64,000 nucleotides of DNA from a bacterium (GTDB lineage: Bacteria > Desulfobacterota > Binatia > HRBIN30 > CADEER01): positions 62,001 to 126,000 of the forward strand of contig JAUIGL010000003.1 of NCBI GenBank assembly GCA_030430165.1, in the 5' to 3' direction. The first letter of the stretch is position 1. Every line of letters starts with the position of its first letter. Shown piece by piece: positions 15,423-24,479 of this stretch. The position numbers and the translations under genes are program-made. The notes beneath the pieces are model-generated. The model saw only the letters and a program-made list of their open reading frames with translations. It did not search any database and had not been told where the DNA came from.

Positions 15423-17567
15423 TCAGTCGCGGGCGCGGCGCACGTTGATGACACCGCGCAACTTGCCGATCGATCGCATCACACCGTTCAACTGCGCGGC
15501 GTCCTGCACCATGACCTCGAAGCTGTTGATCGCCTGCTCGTCGCGGGTGCTCTGCACCTGAGCGCTGCTGATGTTGACGCCGGCGCCGCCGATCGACTTG
15601 GTGATCGCCGCCAGCATCCCCGGTTTGTCGAGACAGCGCACCTCGAGGCGCGCCCGGCGCGCCCCGCCCGAACCGCTCTCCCAAGCGACGTGAACCTGCC
15701 TCTGGGGGTCGCTGGCCAACACTTGCGGACACTCGCTGGCGTGCACCGTGACCCCCTTGCCGCGCGTGATGAAGCCGATGATTTCCTCTCCGGGCAGGGG
15801 ATCGCAACATTTGCCGAAGCGCACCATGACGTCGTCGACGCCGCTCACCTTGACACTCGGCTCCGACCCGGTGACGCGCCGGATCAGCCGGCGCAGCATC
15901 CCCTCTTCGGTCTCTTCGCCGTCGAGATCCTCGGTCGGCAGCAAGCGGCTCAGCACCTGCCGGGTGGTGATCTTGCCGTAGCCGACTCCGGCGATCAGCG
16001 ACTCGTCGTCCTTGAGCCCGAACGCGGCGGCCACTTCCGCCAGCTTGCCGCGCTTGCGCAGCTTCTTGAGGTCGAGTCCGCGCTTGCGCAGATCGCGCTC
16101 GAGCACGTCGCGACCGACCGCCAGCGAGCGGCTGCGCTCGAGGTACTTGAGCCAGGCGCGGATGCGCGTCTTGGCGCGGCTGGTCTTGACCATGCCGAGC
16201 CAGTCCTTGCTCGGCGTCTGGCTGGCGGTGGTGACGATCTCGATGGTGTCGCCGTTGGAGAGCTCGTAGCCGAGCGGCACCAGCACCCCGTTGACGCGCG
16301 CGCCGGCGCAGTGCTGGCCGACCTCGGAGTGAATCCGATAGGCGAAATCGATCACCGTCGCGCCCTCGGGAAAGTTCAACACATCCCCTGCAGGAGTGAA
16401 GACGAAGACTTCGTCGCTGAACAGATCCTCCTTGATCGAGCCGAGGAACTCGCGCGGATCGGACAGGTTCTGCTGCCATTCGACCAGCTGGCGCAGCCAC
16501 GCGAAGCGCTGCGCCTCGCTCTTGCCGGTCGCCTTTCCCTCTTTGTAGCGCCAGTGGGCGGCGATGCCGAACTCGGAAACGCGGTGCATCTCGTGCGTCC
16601 GGATTTGCACCTCGACGCGCTCACCGGTGGTGCCGATGACCGTGGTGTGCAGCGATTGGTACATGTTGTTCTTGGGCAGGGCGATGTAGTCCTTGAAGCG
16701 GCCGGGCACGGGTTTCCAGTTCGCGTGCACCAGCCCGAGCGCCGCGTAGCAGTCGGCGACCGAGTCGACGACGACGCGGAACCCGACGAGGTCGTAGATC
16801 TGGTCGTAGAGCAGGTCGTAGCGCTGCATCTTGTCGTAGATCGAGTAGAAGTGCTTGGGCCGCCCGACCACCTCGGCCTCGATACCGGCGTCGGCCAACA
16901 CTCGAGACACGACCTTGATGAACTCGCGAATGTACTTTTCGCGCTCCACCTTCTTCTTGGCGACGTTGCGCTTGAGCTGGTAGTAGACCTCCGGCCGCAT
17001 GAAGCGCAGCGCGTTGTCCTCGAGGTCGTTCTTGATCCAGTTGATGCCGAGGCGATGCGCGATCGGCGCGTAGACGTCGAGCGTCTCCTGCGCGATGTAG
17101 CGCTGGCGGTCCGGCTTGAGATGACCTAGGGTCCGCATGTTGTCGGTGCGATCCGCCAGCTTGATCAAAATGACGCGAATGTCGCGCGCCATCGCCAGGA
17201 TCATCTTGCGGAAGTTCTCCGCCTGCTTTTCTTCGCGGCTGGTGAAGTTGACCTGCGAGATCTTGGTCACACCGTCGACCAGAGAGGCGATCTCCTCGCC
17301 GAACTCGGACTGGACGACGTCGAGCGATGCCAGGGTGTCCTCGACGACGTCGTGCAGTAGGCCGGCGCAGACGCTGGGGACGTCGAGCTTGAGGTCGGCG
17401 ATCAAGTTGGCGACGCCGACCGGGTGAATGAAGTACGGGTCGCCCGACTGGCGCCGCTGGCCGCGGTGCATCTTCTCCGAGAAGTCGTAGGCCCGCTGAA
17501 TCAGCTCGGCGTCGGCCTCCGGGTGATAGTCGCCGACCTTGTCGATGAGCTCGAGCGCCGACATCAC
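15423..17567 (-). CDS. spoT: Bifunctional (p)ppGpp synthetase/hydrolase
   Basis: 714 residues, long RelA/SpoT homologue. Domain order: HD hydrolase (~25-180; YFIHPVGVANLIADL and LLHDVVEDT with the catalytic His-Asp and Glu-Asp), synthetase (~235-350; KHFYSIYDKM, YDLVGFRVVV, NMYQSLHTTVIG), TGS (~395-455; VFTPAGDVLNFPEGAT), a helical/zinc-finger region with CCDPLPG, and a C-terminal ACT domain. Both hydrolase and synthetase motifs look intact, so it can make and degrade the stringent-response alarmone. It starts 4 bases after the CMP-kinase-like gene. Confidence 0.95.
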   Translation of the reverse strand: MMSALELIDKVGDYHPEADAELIQRAYDFSEKMHRGQRRQSGDPYFIHPVGVANLIADLKLDVPSVCAGLLHDVVEDTLASLDVVQSEFGEEIASLVDGVTKISQVNFTSREEKQAENFRKMILAMARDIRVILIKLADRTDNMRTLGHLKPDRQRYIAQETLDVYAPIAHRLGINWIKNDLEDNALRFMRPEVYYQLKRNVAKKKVEREKYIREFIKVVSRVLADAGIEAEVVGRPKHFYSIYDKMQRYDLLYDQIYDLVGFRVVVDSVADCYAALGLVHANWKPVPGRFKDYIALPKNNMYQSLHTTVIGTTGERVEVQIRTHEMHRVSEFGIAAHWRYKEGKATGKSEAQRFAWLRQLVEWQQNLSDPREFLGSIKEDLFSDEVFVFTPAGDVLNFPEGATVIDFAYRIHSEVGQHCAGARVNGVLVPLGYELSNGDTIEIVTTASQTPSKDWLGMVKTSRAKTRIRAWLKYLERSRSLAVGRDVLERDLRKRGLDLKKLRKRGKLAEVAAAFGLKDDESLIAGVGYGKITTRQVLSRLLPTEDLDGEETEEGMLRRLIRRVTGSEPSVKVSGVDDVMVRFGKCCDPLPGEEIIGFITRGKGVTVHASECPQVLASDPQRQVHVAWESGSGGARRARLEVRCLDKPGMLAAITKSIGGAGVNISSAQVQSTRDEQAINSFEVMVQDAAQLNGVMRSIGKLRGVINVRRARD

Positions 17568-17571
17568 GCGC

Positions 17572-18114
17572 TCACCCCGATTGCCCGAACTTTTCGCGAG
17601 CGCGCGCAGTCAGCTCCTCGACCAGGTCCTCCGGCGTTCGATCGTCGGAGCTCAGGATCAAATCGTAGACATCGGTATCGGCGATGTCGAAGCCGTAGAT
17701 CTCGCGGTAGCGGCGGCCATCGGACGCGTGGCGCGCCTCGTTCTGCTGGACCTTCTGCTTCCAATCGCCGCCGTCGCGCTGGGCGACGCGTTGCGCGCGG
17801 ACATCGTCGCTCGCCGTCACCCAGACCTTGAGCGCTTCGATCCCCTCCTTGTCGGCGAGAAAACCGGCGAGCCGCCCTTCGAGGATGCAATTGCCCTGGT
17901 GCGCGCGGGCCGCCATCTGGTCGTCGAGCGCGCGGTCGATCGAGTGGTCCTTCTCGCACTCGAGGTTGAATGCCTCGAGCGACAAATTGCGGCGCTTCGC
18001 CTCCTGGCGGTACAGGTCGCCGGCGTAGACGTGCGGAACCCCCAGCTCGCGGGCCAGCTTTCTCGCAACCGTCGTCTTGCCACTTCCCGGAACGCCGGAG
18101 ATCGTCACCAACAT
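17572..18114 (-). CDS. CMP-kinase-like small NMP kinase
   Basis: 180 residues. P-loop GVPGSGKTTVARKLA is at the N terminus, then VYAGDLYR, and CILEGRLAGFLAD, a motif of the short 'archaeal-type' cytidylate kinase. A lid region is rich in Arg/Gln, and the C terminus is acidic. The genome already has a normal cmk at 6288-6962, so this copy is either a redundant CMP kinase or has a different nucleotide or small-molecule substrate. It lies between yicC and relA/spoT with short gaps and is probably co-transcribed with them. The family match is by eye. Confidence 0.75.
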   Translation of the reverse strand: MLVTISGVPGSGKTTVARKLARELGVPHVYAGDLYRQEAKRRNLSLEAFNLECEKDHSIDRALDDQMAARAHQGNCILEGRLAGFLADKEGIEALKVWVTASDDVRAQRVAQRDGGDWKQKVQQNEARHASDGRRYREIYGFDIADTDVYDLILSSDDRTPEDLVEELTARAREKFGQSG

Positions 18115-18192
18115 GGTGCCAGCATACGCCGGATCCGAGCGGTTGTCAGTTCCGGGTCGGCGACCGGCCCGTCGTGCGGCGCGGCGGCGTGG

Positions 18193-19065
18193 CTATTCGA
18201 CGTTCTGGGTCTGCTCGCGCAGCTTCTCGACTTCGGCCCGCCCCTCGAGGGTCAGCCGCGTCACCTCGACGTCCGAGCTCTTCGAAGCAATCGTGTTGAG
18301 CTCGCGGTGGATCTCCTGAAGAAGAAAATCGATCGGCTTGCCGACCGAGCCCTTCTGACGCAGCAGGGCGGCGAGCCGCTTGAGGTGACTCTGCAGGCGC
18401 ACCAGCTCCTCGGTGACGTCGGAGCGCTCGGCGAGGATCGCGGTCTCCTGCAACAACCTCTGCTGGTCCACCCCCTGCCCCTCGAGCAGCTTGCGCAGCC
18501 GCGCCCGCATGCGCTCGGCCAGCTCGGGGACGATCTCGGCGCAGCGCTTGCGCAAGCCCTTCTCGATGTCGACCAGCCGGCGGCAGCGATCCGTCATGTC
18601 CTTCTGCAGCGCCGCCCCCTCGCGCGCCCTGGCGCGGTGGAACGCAGTCATCGCCGCCTTCACCAGCTTGCGCGCCCGCGGCAGGTCGTCGCTCGAATCG
18701 GCGCGCCGGTCGACGACGCGAACGAAGTCGCCGCGCGACTGGAGAAAGGCAATGTCGATCACCCCCGGCAGATTGAGCTTCTGTTGCAGCCGGCTCCAGC
18801 CCTGCATCGCCGCCCGTGCGAGGTCCTCGTCGATCTCGATCTCGCGCGCGCCGACGCCGCCGACTCGCGAGATCGTGACGTCGACCTTGCCGCGCTCGAG
18901 GCCATCGGTCACCAGTGGCCGCAGCTCGGGCTCCCACACCTGGCAATCGCGCGGCAGCGAGACTCGCACGTCGAGAAATCGATGGTTGACCCCGCGCACC
19001 TCGACCGCGATCCGAGCGCCGCCCTTTTCCCAGGCCGCCTGGCCATATCCGGTCATGCTCCGCAT
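18193..19065 (-). CDS. yicC: YicC family endoribonuclease
   Basis: 290 residues. It opens with MRSMTGYGQA, the hallmark of YicC proteins, followed by VEVRGVNHRFLDV. The C terminus has KPIDFLLQEIHRELNTIASKSSD, also conserved. The family is a hexameric endoribonuclease in E. coli. The open frame reaches 19200, but ATG 19065 has GGGAGG about eight bases upstream and gives the conserved opening, so the longer version is rejected. It follows the heptose kinase by 40 bases and precedes the CMP-kinase-like gene; in many bacteria yicC is next to gmk, so a nucleotide-kinase neighbour is familiar. Confidence 0.94.
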   Translation of the reverse strand: MRSMTGYGQAAWEKGGARIAVEVRGVNHRFLDVRVSLPRDCQVWEPELRPLVTDGLERGKVDVTISRVGGVGAREIEIDEDLARAAMQGWSRLQQKLNLPGVIDIAFLQSRGDFVRVVDRRADSSDDLPRARKLVKAAMTAFHRARAREGAALQKDMTDRCRRLVDIEKGLRKRCAEIVPELAERMRARLRKLLEGQGVDQQRLLQETAILAERSDVTEELVRLQSHLKRLAALLRQKGSVGKPIDFLLQEIHRELNTIASKSSDVEVTRLTLEGRAEVEKLREQTQNVE

Positions 19066-19105
19066 GCGATCGCCTCCCTTCCCCGCTCTGCCCTGCGGCG
19101 AGCGC

Positions 19106-20116
19106 CTATCCCTGAACCGCGCGCCGGCGCAAGTCGTCGCGCAGCTGCGCCGCCGATACCGACGCGGTGCCGACCTCGCCGACGACCAATCCGGCGGCAT
19201 GATTGGCGAGAATCGACGCCGTCGGCAAATCGGCCCCCGCGGCGAGCGCCAGCGCGCAGGTCGCGACCACCGTGTCGCCGGCGCCGGTCACGTCGAAGAC
19301 CCGGCGAGCAACCGTCGGGAAATGCCGGGTCGGCAGCCCCTCGGCAAACAAGCTCATGCCCTCGGCGCCGCGCGTGATCAGCACCGCCTCGGCGCGCCAG
19401 CGCTGCAACAGCGCGCGCCCGGCGCGCTCCAGGCTGCGCTGGTCGCTGATTTCGACCCCCGAGGCGCGGCTCGCCTCGTCCCGGTTCGGAGTCACCAGGC
19501 TGACGCCGTCGTAATGCTCGAAGTTGGCGTCCTTCGGGTCGACGATCAGGGTGAACGGGCGGCGGCGGCGCACCTCCGCCAGCGCCTGCAGCAGCTCCGG
19601 CGTCACCATCCCCTTGCCGTAGTCGGATAGGACGACGGCGTCGGCGCTCCACAGGTTGGCCAACAAATGACCGCGCGCCCGCGCCGCGGCGCGGGTCTCG
19701 GCGGCGGCCATTTGCTCGCGATCGAGCCTGATCATCTGCTGTCGCTGCGCCAGCACCCGCGACTTGCAGGTCGTTTGCACGCCCCGCCCCTCGTAGACTC
19801 CCGCGGTGTCGACACCCAGCGCAACCAGCATCGCCACCAGGTCGCGTCCTGCCGGGTCCGATCCGACCACGCCGCAGGCGCGTGCCTCACCGCCGAGGGC
19901 TCGCACGTTGCTGATCACGTTGGCGGCGCCGCCCAGCCGGGCACTCTCTTCGGTCACTCGAACCACTGGCACCGGCGCTTCCGGCGACACGCGCTCGACC
20001 TCGCCCCAAATGAAGTGGTCGAGCATCAGGTCGCCGGCGATCAGGACGTCACACTTGCCGAAGCGGGTGACCCATCCGTCGGCCCGTACCATGCGGCGCT
20101 TGCTCGATGCGCCCAT
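19106..20116 (-). CDS. rfaE1: Heptose-7-phosphate kinase (HldE N-terminal domain type)
   Basis: 336 residues, PfkB/ribokinase fold. GDLMLDHFIWGEVERVSPEAP is the RfaE1 opening, LGGAANV follows, and the anion-hole and catalytic signature DVTGAGDTVVA is near the C terminus. It phosphorylates D-glycero-D-manno-heptose-7-phosphate at C1 on the way to ADP-heptose. The nucleotidyltransferase half is a separate gene at 14525. ATG 20116 follows the previous stop by one base (TGAAATG), with a G-rich ribosome site inside that gene's last codons. The GTG 15 bases earlier would overlap and is less likely. Confidence 0.93.
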   Translation of the reverse strand: MGASSKRRMVRADGWVTRFGKCDVLIAGDLMLDHFIWGEVERVSPEAPVPVVRVTEESARLGGAANVISNVRALGGEARACGVVGSDPAGRDLVAMLVALGVDTAGVYEGRGVQTTCKSRVLAQRQQMIRLDREQMAAAETRAAARARGHLLANLWSADAVVLSDYGKGMVTPELLQALAEVRRRRPFTLIVDPKDANFEHYDGVSLVTPNRDEASRASGVEISDQRSLERAGRALLQRWRAEAVLITRGAEGMSLFAEGLPTRHFPTVARRVFDVTGAGDTVVATCALALAAGADLPTASILANHAAGLVVGEVGTASVSAAQLRDDLRRRAVQG

Positions 20117-20117
20117 T

Positions 20118-20735
20118 TCACCCGTCCCCACGCCGCGCCAGAGCGGGGTTCAGGCGCGGGTCGTTGTAGGCCTTGAACTGCCGGTAGATCTTGAAGTAGC
20201 GCGCGCCGTGCGCGAACTGCTCGAGCAGCCGCTGCAGGCAGGCCACGAGATCGGCGCGCTGCGCGAGCAGCACCTCGACCTTGGCGCGACACTCCGCGGC
20301 GAGCTCCGGTTCGGCGGCGCGCTCGGCGGTCTTCCGCATGTTGCGAATCTTGAGCGCCAGGATCGACAGACGGTCGACCATCTGACCGGCAGTCTCCGAG
20401 TTGAGCTCGGCCGTCGCCACGTCGACGTCGGCGAAGCCGGCGAGGACGAGCTCGTCGACCCGCTCCATGAGGTCGTTGCGCCTCTGGTTGGTAGCGTCGA
20501 TGGCGCGCTTGATCTCGGCGATGGTCGAGTCCTCGACGTCGCGGCGGCGCGCCTGGTCTTCGAGACCCCACAGCTCGAAGTTGCTGCGATGCTGCGCCAG
20601 AACCACCGCGCGCAGGTCGTCGCCGGCCGGCGGCGGCTGCTCGCGGTCGTACCACTGCAACAGCGCCGCATCGTGGATCGCGTCGATCTCACGAGACAGA
20701 GCCAGCGCCTCTTCGCGTTGGACGGCAGCGGCCAT
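20118..20735 (-). CDS. DUF4254 domain protein
   Basis: 205 residues, nearly all helical. Recognisable DUF4254 features: an N-terminal EIDAIHD, then HRSNFELWGLEDQARRRD, then IKRAIDATNQRRND. Function is unknown. The family is often found beside glycosyltransferases for LPS, as here, between a family-9 heptosyltransferase (TAATG overlap with its stop) and the heptose kinase. That context suggests a role in core-oligosaccharide assembly, perhaps as a scaffold. No catalytic motif, signal peptide or membrane segment is visible. Confidence 0.8.
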   Translation of the reverse strand: MAAAVQREEALALSREIDAIHDAALLQWYDREQPPPAGDDLRAVVLAQHRSNFELWGLEDQARRRDVEDSTIAEIKRAIDATNQRRNDLMERVDELVLAGFADVDVATAELNSETAGQMVDRLSILALKIRNMRKTAERAAEPELAAECRAKVEVLLAQRADLVACLQRLLEQFAHGARYFKIYRQFKAYNDPRLNPALARRGDG

Positions 20736-21781
20736 TACTCGCCCCTATCGCGCAATCCCTCGCCGAGCAACGACAACACCGCGCGCTCGGCCTCGTCGAC
20801 ACCGACTTCGAGAACGCAGGCCGACTGCGATCCTTTCGACGCGGTCTCGCTGAAATGCTCGCCGGCCCAGAGCGCGCGGTAGGGCACGCCGCCGAACGGC
20901 GCGTCGGTGCGTGGCCGCGCCGGGCCCGGAAAGAATGCGACCGGCACCCCCTGCAGCCACGCCATGTGCATCGCCGCGGTGTTCGAGCCGACGAAGACGC
21001 GATAGCGGCCGAGCATCGCCATCATCTCGGGTAGCGTCGTCTTCGGCGCGCGCGCGACTCCTTCGACCCGCGCCATGATCTGGTCGACGTAGTCTTCCTC
21101 GTTGGGACCCCAGAATACGGTGCTGCGCAAGCCTTGCGAACGCAGGCGGGCGAGCAGCTCGGCCCAGCGCTCGGGCTGCCAGCGCTGGTAGCGGGCGCGG
21201 TGCAGGCTGCTGCCCGGATACGCCGCGACCTCGGGAGCGCCCGCCGAGTCGTACCAGTTCCCGGCTTGCTCGATTCGCTCCGGCTCGAGGTGCACTCCGA
21301 GATCGCCGGGCACCGGCTCCGGCCGCACCCCCAGCGGCTGCATCAGATGAAGGAAGCGTTGCACCCGGTTCTCTCGCGTGTCGGGCAACGTCACCCTCTC
21401 GTTGGCGAAGACGAAGCTCCCCTCGCTGCCGTCGCCGTGGGCATAGCCGAGACGTCGCGGGGCGCCGCTGGCGAGACTGACGACGCCGCTCTTGAAGCGC
21501 CCCTGGAGGTCGACGGCGACGTCGTAGCCGACGGCGCGCAGCTCGGCGACGAAGCGCCCGGTCTCCGCGATCGCACTCCAGCCGCCGGCCAGCGCCTTGC
21601 GATCGAGGACGTGGAAGCGGTCGACGTTGGGATTGCCGGTGAGAATCGGATGCACCCAGTTCTCCACCGCCCAACCGATCTCCGCCTGCGGCAGATCGAC
21701 GCGCAGCCGCCGCAGCGCCGGCAGCACTCGCAGGGCGTCGCCGATCGCCCCCAATCGAACCAGTAGAATCCGCGGCCCCAC
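20735..21781 (-). CDS. Glycosyltransferase family 9 (ADP-heptose:LPS heptosyltransferase type)
   Basis: 348 residues, GT-B fold. ILLVRLGAIGDALRVLPAL at the N terminus is the heptosyltransferase opening. GYAHGDGSEG, AYPGSSLHRARYQRW and VGSNTAAMHMAWLQG (nucleotide-sugar binding) follow, and PVAFFPGPARP is near the end. It adds heptose to the inner core of LPS on the cytoplasmic face. Whether it is heptosyltransferase I, II or III is not clear. The start is GTG 21781 with GAGG seven bases upstream. It is grouped with DUF4254 and the heptose kinase. Confidence 0.9.
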   Translation of the reverse strand: MGPRILLVRLGAIGDALRVLPALRRLRVDLPQAEIGWAVENWVHPILTGNPNVDRFHVLDRKALAGGWSAIAETGRFVAELRAVGYDVAVDLQGRFKSGVVSLASGAPRRLGYAHGDGSEGSFVFANERVTLPDTRENRVQRFLHLMQPLGVRPEPVPGDLGVHLEPERIEQAGNWYDSAGAPEVAAYPGSSLHRARYQRWQPERWAELLARLRSQGLRSTVFWGPNEEDYVDQIMARVEGVARAPKTTLPEMMAMLGRYRVFVGSNTAAMHMAWLQGVPVAFFPGPARPRTDAPFGGVPYRALWAGEHFSETASKGSQSACVLEVGVDEAERAVLSLLGEGLRDRGE

Positions 21782-21824
21782 TCCAGTACCTCGCGCGCCC
21801 CGACTCGATCGCTCGCCCGCCGGC

Positions 21825-22706
21825 TCAGGCAGCGGCCACTCGCAGCAATCCGGTCAACGGAGGCCCGGCGCTGTAGAGCCAAGCCAGCTGCGCCGCCATC
21901 GACAACACCGCCACCGCCTTCTGCCAGCCGGCGGCCGCGTAGTCGAGCGAGCCGGCGGCGAGCACCGCCAGCGGCGCGACGGCGAGTCCGGCCAACTCCT
22001 GCCCCTCGATCGCGGCCGTGCCGAGCAGGGCGACCGCCGCCGCCAGCGCGGTCAAGTCGGCGAGCCGGCGATGCGGCCGCCACGAGCGCACCGCCACCGG
22101 AGGCAGCAGAAACAGTAGCGGCCATCCCCGGTCGGCCGGCGGCAGCGGTCGGACGTCGAAGTCCGGCAGCAACAGCGACACGATCCCCGCCACAGCGGTC
22201 CCGAGCAGCAGCGCCATCGCGGCGCCGCGCGCGACACGTCCGGGATACTCGTGCGCCAGGGGGTGCGCTGCGCGCCAAGCCGCGGCGGCAGCGGCGGCGA
22301 TCGCCAATCCGGCGGCGACCGGCAGACCAGCGGTGGCGACCCCGGCAACGGCCCCGGCGAGGCAACACCCCGTCACCGTCGGATCCGGCATCAAGCGAAC
22401 CACGCGATAGACCACCCATGCCGTCGCCAACCCGACCAACTGAAAGCGGACACAGCCGAGACCTGCGAGCCACGGGACCGACGTCGCCACCAAGAGCGCC
22501 GCCCAGACGCCGACCGCGTCGCCGTACACCACCGCGCCCCAGATCATCGTCACCACGCCGACGGCGCAGAAGGCAGCCACCGACAACACGAGCTCGGCGC
22601 CGATCGCTCCAGCTTCTGCGCCCGCGTACAACGCAACCGCGGTTCCGATGGCTAGGGCGAACAGTGCCGCGACCGCCGCGCGCGCCATCCTGAACCGGGA
22701 GAACAT
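21825..22706 (-). CDS. Polytopic membrane protein of unknown function
   Basis: 293 residues, very rich in Ala, Val, Leu and Gly, with roughly eight hydrophobic segments spread from residue 8 to the end and short Arg-containing loops (RVVRLMPD, SWRPHRRLAD). I do not recognise the family. The start may be ATG 22706 or the internal ATG at 22688. It lies 43 bases upstream of the heptosyltransferase and reads the same way, so it may belong to surface-polysaccharide assembly. No catalytic motif of ligases or flippases is visible. Confidence 0.7.
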   Translation of the reverse strand: MFSRFRMARAAVAALFALAIGTAVALYAGAEAGAIGAELVLSVAAFCAVGVVTMIWGAVVYGDAVGVWAALLVATSVPWLAGLGCVRFQLVGLATAWVVYRVVRLMPDPTVTGCCLAGAVAGVATAGLPVAAGLAIAAAAAAAWRAAHPLAHEYPGRVARGAAMALLLGTAVAGIVSLLLPDFDVRPLPPADRGWPLLFLLPPVAVRSWRPHRRLADLTALAAAVALLGTAAIEGQELAGLAVAPLAVLAAGSLDYAAAGWQKAVAVLSMAAQLAWLYSAGPPLTGLLRVAAA

Positions 22707-22823
22707 CGAGGCGTCGTCTTACCCAGCCAGCGGTCCCCTATGCAAACGGATCGCCTTTACATGCAGGCCGTGGTTGGGCTACCCGAGTAGCGATCCCGGC
22801 GCGCCGGGAACCAGCTGGAGCCG

Positions 22824-23699
22824 ATGATGAAGGTGAGTGGGTTCACGTTCGTACGCAACGCGATCGACCTCTACTACCCGGTGGTCGAATCGATCCGCTC
22901 GGCATTGCCGCTGTGCGACGAATTCGTGATCGCGGCGGGCGACTCGACCGACGGCACCACCGAGCTGCTGCGCAGCATCGACGACCCGCGCATCAAGATC
23001 ATCGAGACGGTCTGGGATCGCGAGAAGTTCGTCGGCGGCGCCACCAACGCCCAGCAGACCAACATCGCGCTGGCGGCGTGCACCGGCGACTGGGCGCTCT
23101 ACCTGCAGGCCGACGAGGTGCTGCACGAAGACGACTACGACGCCCTGCGCCGGCGCATGGAAACACACCTGCACGACCGGCGCGTCGACGGCTTCCTGTT
23201 CGAGTACCGACACTTCTTCGCCGACTACGACCACTACATGGATTGCCATCCGTGGTACCGCCGCGAGGTGCGGCTGATTCGCAACCACGTCGGCATCCAG
23301 TCGTGGCACAGCGCGCAGGGCTTCCGCCGCGGCCGAAACAAGATCCAGGTGGTCCCCGGCGACGCCAGGATGTTGCACTACGGTTGGGTGCGCCCGCCGC
23401 TCCAGATGTCGGACAAGTCACGCGCCCTGGCAACCGTGCACTTCGGCGCCGAAGAGGCCTCGAAGAAGCACCCGCCCGGCGCCTACGATTACGGCCAGCT
23501 GCACGGCCGGGTACGCTTCGAAGGCCCCCACCCGGCAGTGATGCGCGAACGCATCGCTGCTGCCGATTGGGACGTCCAACCGACCGACACCCGACGGCGC
23601 CACGACGAACCGGCCGACCGCATCCGCTCGTGGATCGAGAACGAGATACTCGGATTCCGCATGGGCGAGCACCGCAACTACGTGTTGATCCCGAGCTGA
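22824..23699 (+). CDS. Glycosyltransferase family 2-like protein
   Basis: 291 residues. A GT-A-type N terminus, FTFVRNAIDLYYPVVESI, is followed by DEFVIAAGDSTDGTTELL and a YLQADEVLHEDD stretch where the DxD-like acidic pair should bind the nucleotide sugar. The C-terminal half has several conserved Trp/Tyr positions (HPWYRREVRLIRN). A cytoplasmic sugar transfer onto LPS or another envelope glycan is likely, but donor and acceptor cannot be told. The start follows GGAG about eight bases upstream. It is a lone rightward gene between two leftward envelope clusters. Confidence 0.85.
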   Translation: MMKVSGFTFVRNAIDLYYPVVESIRSALPLCDEFVIAAGDSTDGTTELLRSIDDPRIKIIETVWDREKFVGGATNAQQTNIALAACTGDWALYLQADEVLHEDDYDALRRRMETHLHDRRVDGFLFEYRHFFADYDHYMDCHPWYRREVRLIRNHVGIQSWHSAQGFRRGRNKIQVVPGDARMLHYGWVRPPLQMSDKSRALATVHFGAEEASKKHPPGAYDYGQLHGRVRFEGPHPAVMRERIAAADWDVQPTDTRRRHDEPADRIRSWIENEILGFRMGEHRNYVLIPS

Positions 23700-23723
23700 G
23701 CGCGCCGGTACCGGCGACCGCGA

Positions 23724-24449
23724 CTAAGCGGCGATCGCGCGCAGCGCCTCGATGCAGTCGAAAGTGAGCACCGCCGCCTCGGGATCGAGCCGGCGGATCG
23801 AGCGACAGATGCGATCGAACGCGGCGCGGCGATCGCTCGGCTGCACTGCGCGCAAGGCGACCTTGTCGCAATCGATGATCAGCACCTCGTGTTCCAGCTT
23901 GCGGCGCCGCACCAGGTAGTTCTGCAGGTTGAGATCCGGATGTACGCCGCCGCAGTCGTGCAAGATCCGCGTGGCACGAGCGACCACCTGGCAGGCCCGC
24001 AGCCTCTCGTCGGGCGTCGCCGCGCGCAGATACTCCCACAGATTGACGGCGCCGACCGCATAGGCGCTGGCAACAGCAGAGCGATAGCACCCTGGAAAGC
24101 GCAGCCGCACCGCCGCTCCCAACATCTCGATCGTCGGCACTCCGCGACGACGCAGGGTTTCGGTGTTCCTCACCTCGTGGAACGGACGGTAACGAAAACC
24201 GAAATAGAGGTCGCGGTTGATCCCCGCCATCCAGCCGCCGCGACGCGACGGTCGCAGGACGACGTCGCGCAGAGCGCCGCTGTCGTACAAGCCGACCCCG
24301 CCGCGCCCGCCCAGCAACGGACGCGCCGGCGGCAGCTCGTCGCTCGCCCATGCCTGCAACAGAGGTTGCAGGTCGGCGGCGACGTCTTCGCGGAGCAGAA
24401 ACCGGGAAAGGCCCGAGCGGACGCGCCGAAAACTTTCGCCGTCGTCCAT
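23724..24449 (-). CDS. waaP: LPS core kinase, WaaP/KdkA family
   Basis: 241 residues, small kinase-like fold of the lipopolysaccharide kinase family. The catalytic loop is GVHPDLNLQNYLV and the DFG-like metal site is LIIDCDKVALR. The N-terminal region has GLYDSGALRDVVLRP and GFRYRPFHEV. It would phosphorylate Kdo or heptose of the inner core at the cytoplasmic membrane using ATP. WaaP and KdkA cannot be separated by eye. It is the last gene of the leftward outer-membrane block, 30 bases after trm112. Confidence 0.82.
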   Translation of the reverse strand: MDDGESFRRVRSGLSRFLLREDVAADLQPLLQAWASDELPPARPLLGGRGGVGLYDSGALRDVVLRPSRRGGWMAGINRDLYFGFRYRPFHEVRNTETLRRRGVPTIEMLGAAVRLRFPGCYRSAVASAYAVGAVNLWEYLRAATPDERLRACQVVARATRILHDCGGVHPDLNLQNYLVRRRKLEHEVLIIDCDKVALRAVQPSDRRAAFDRICRSIRRLDPEAAVLTFDCIEALRAIAA

Positions 24450-24479
24450 CGCTGCTCCGCTATCGGACGGGGCGCCGCC

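Noticed and set aside
14706-17129. An 807-residue rightward frame over rfaE2, ridA and relA/spoT
   Set aside because: Spans three genes with intact motifs in other frames; composition is typical of GC-skewed shadow frames.
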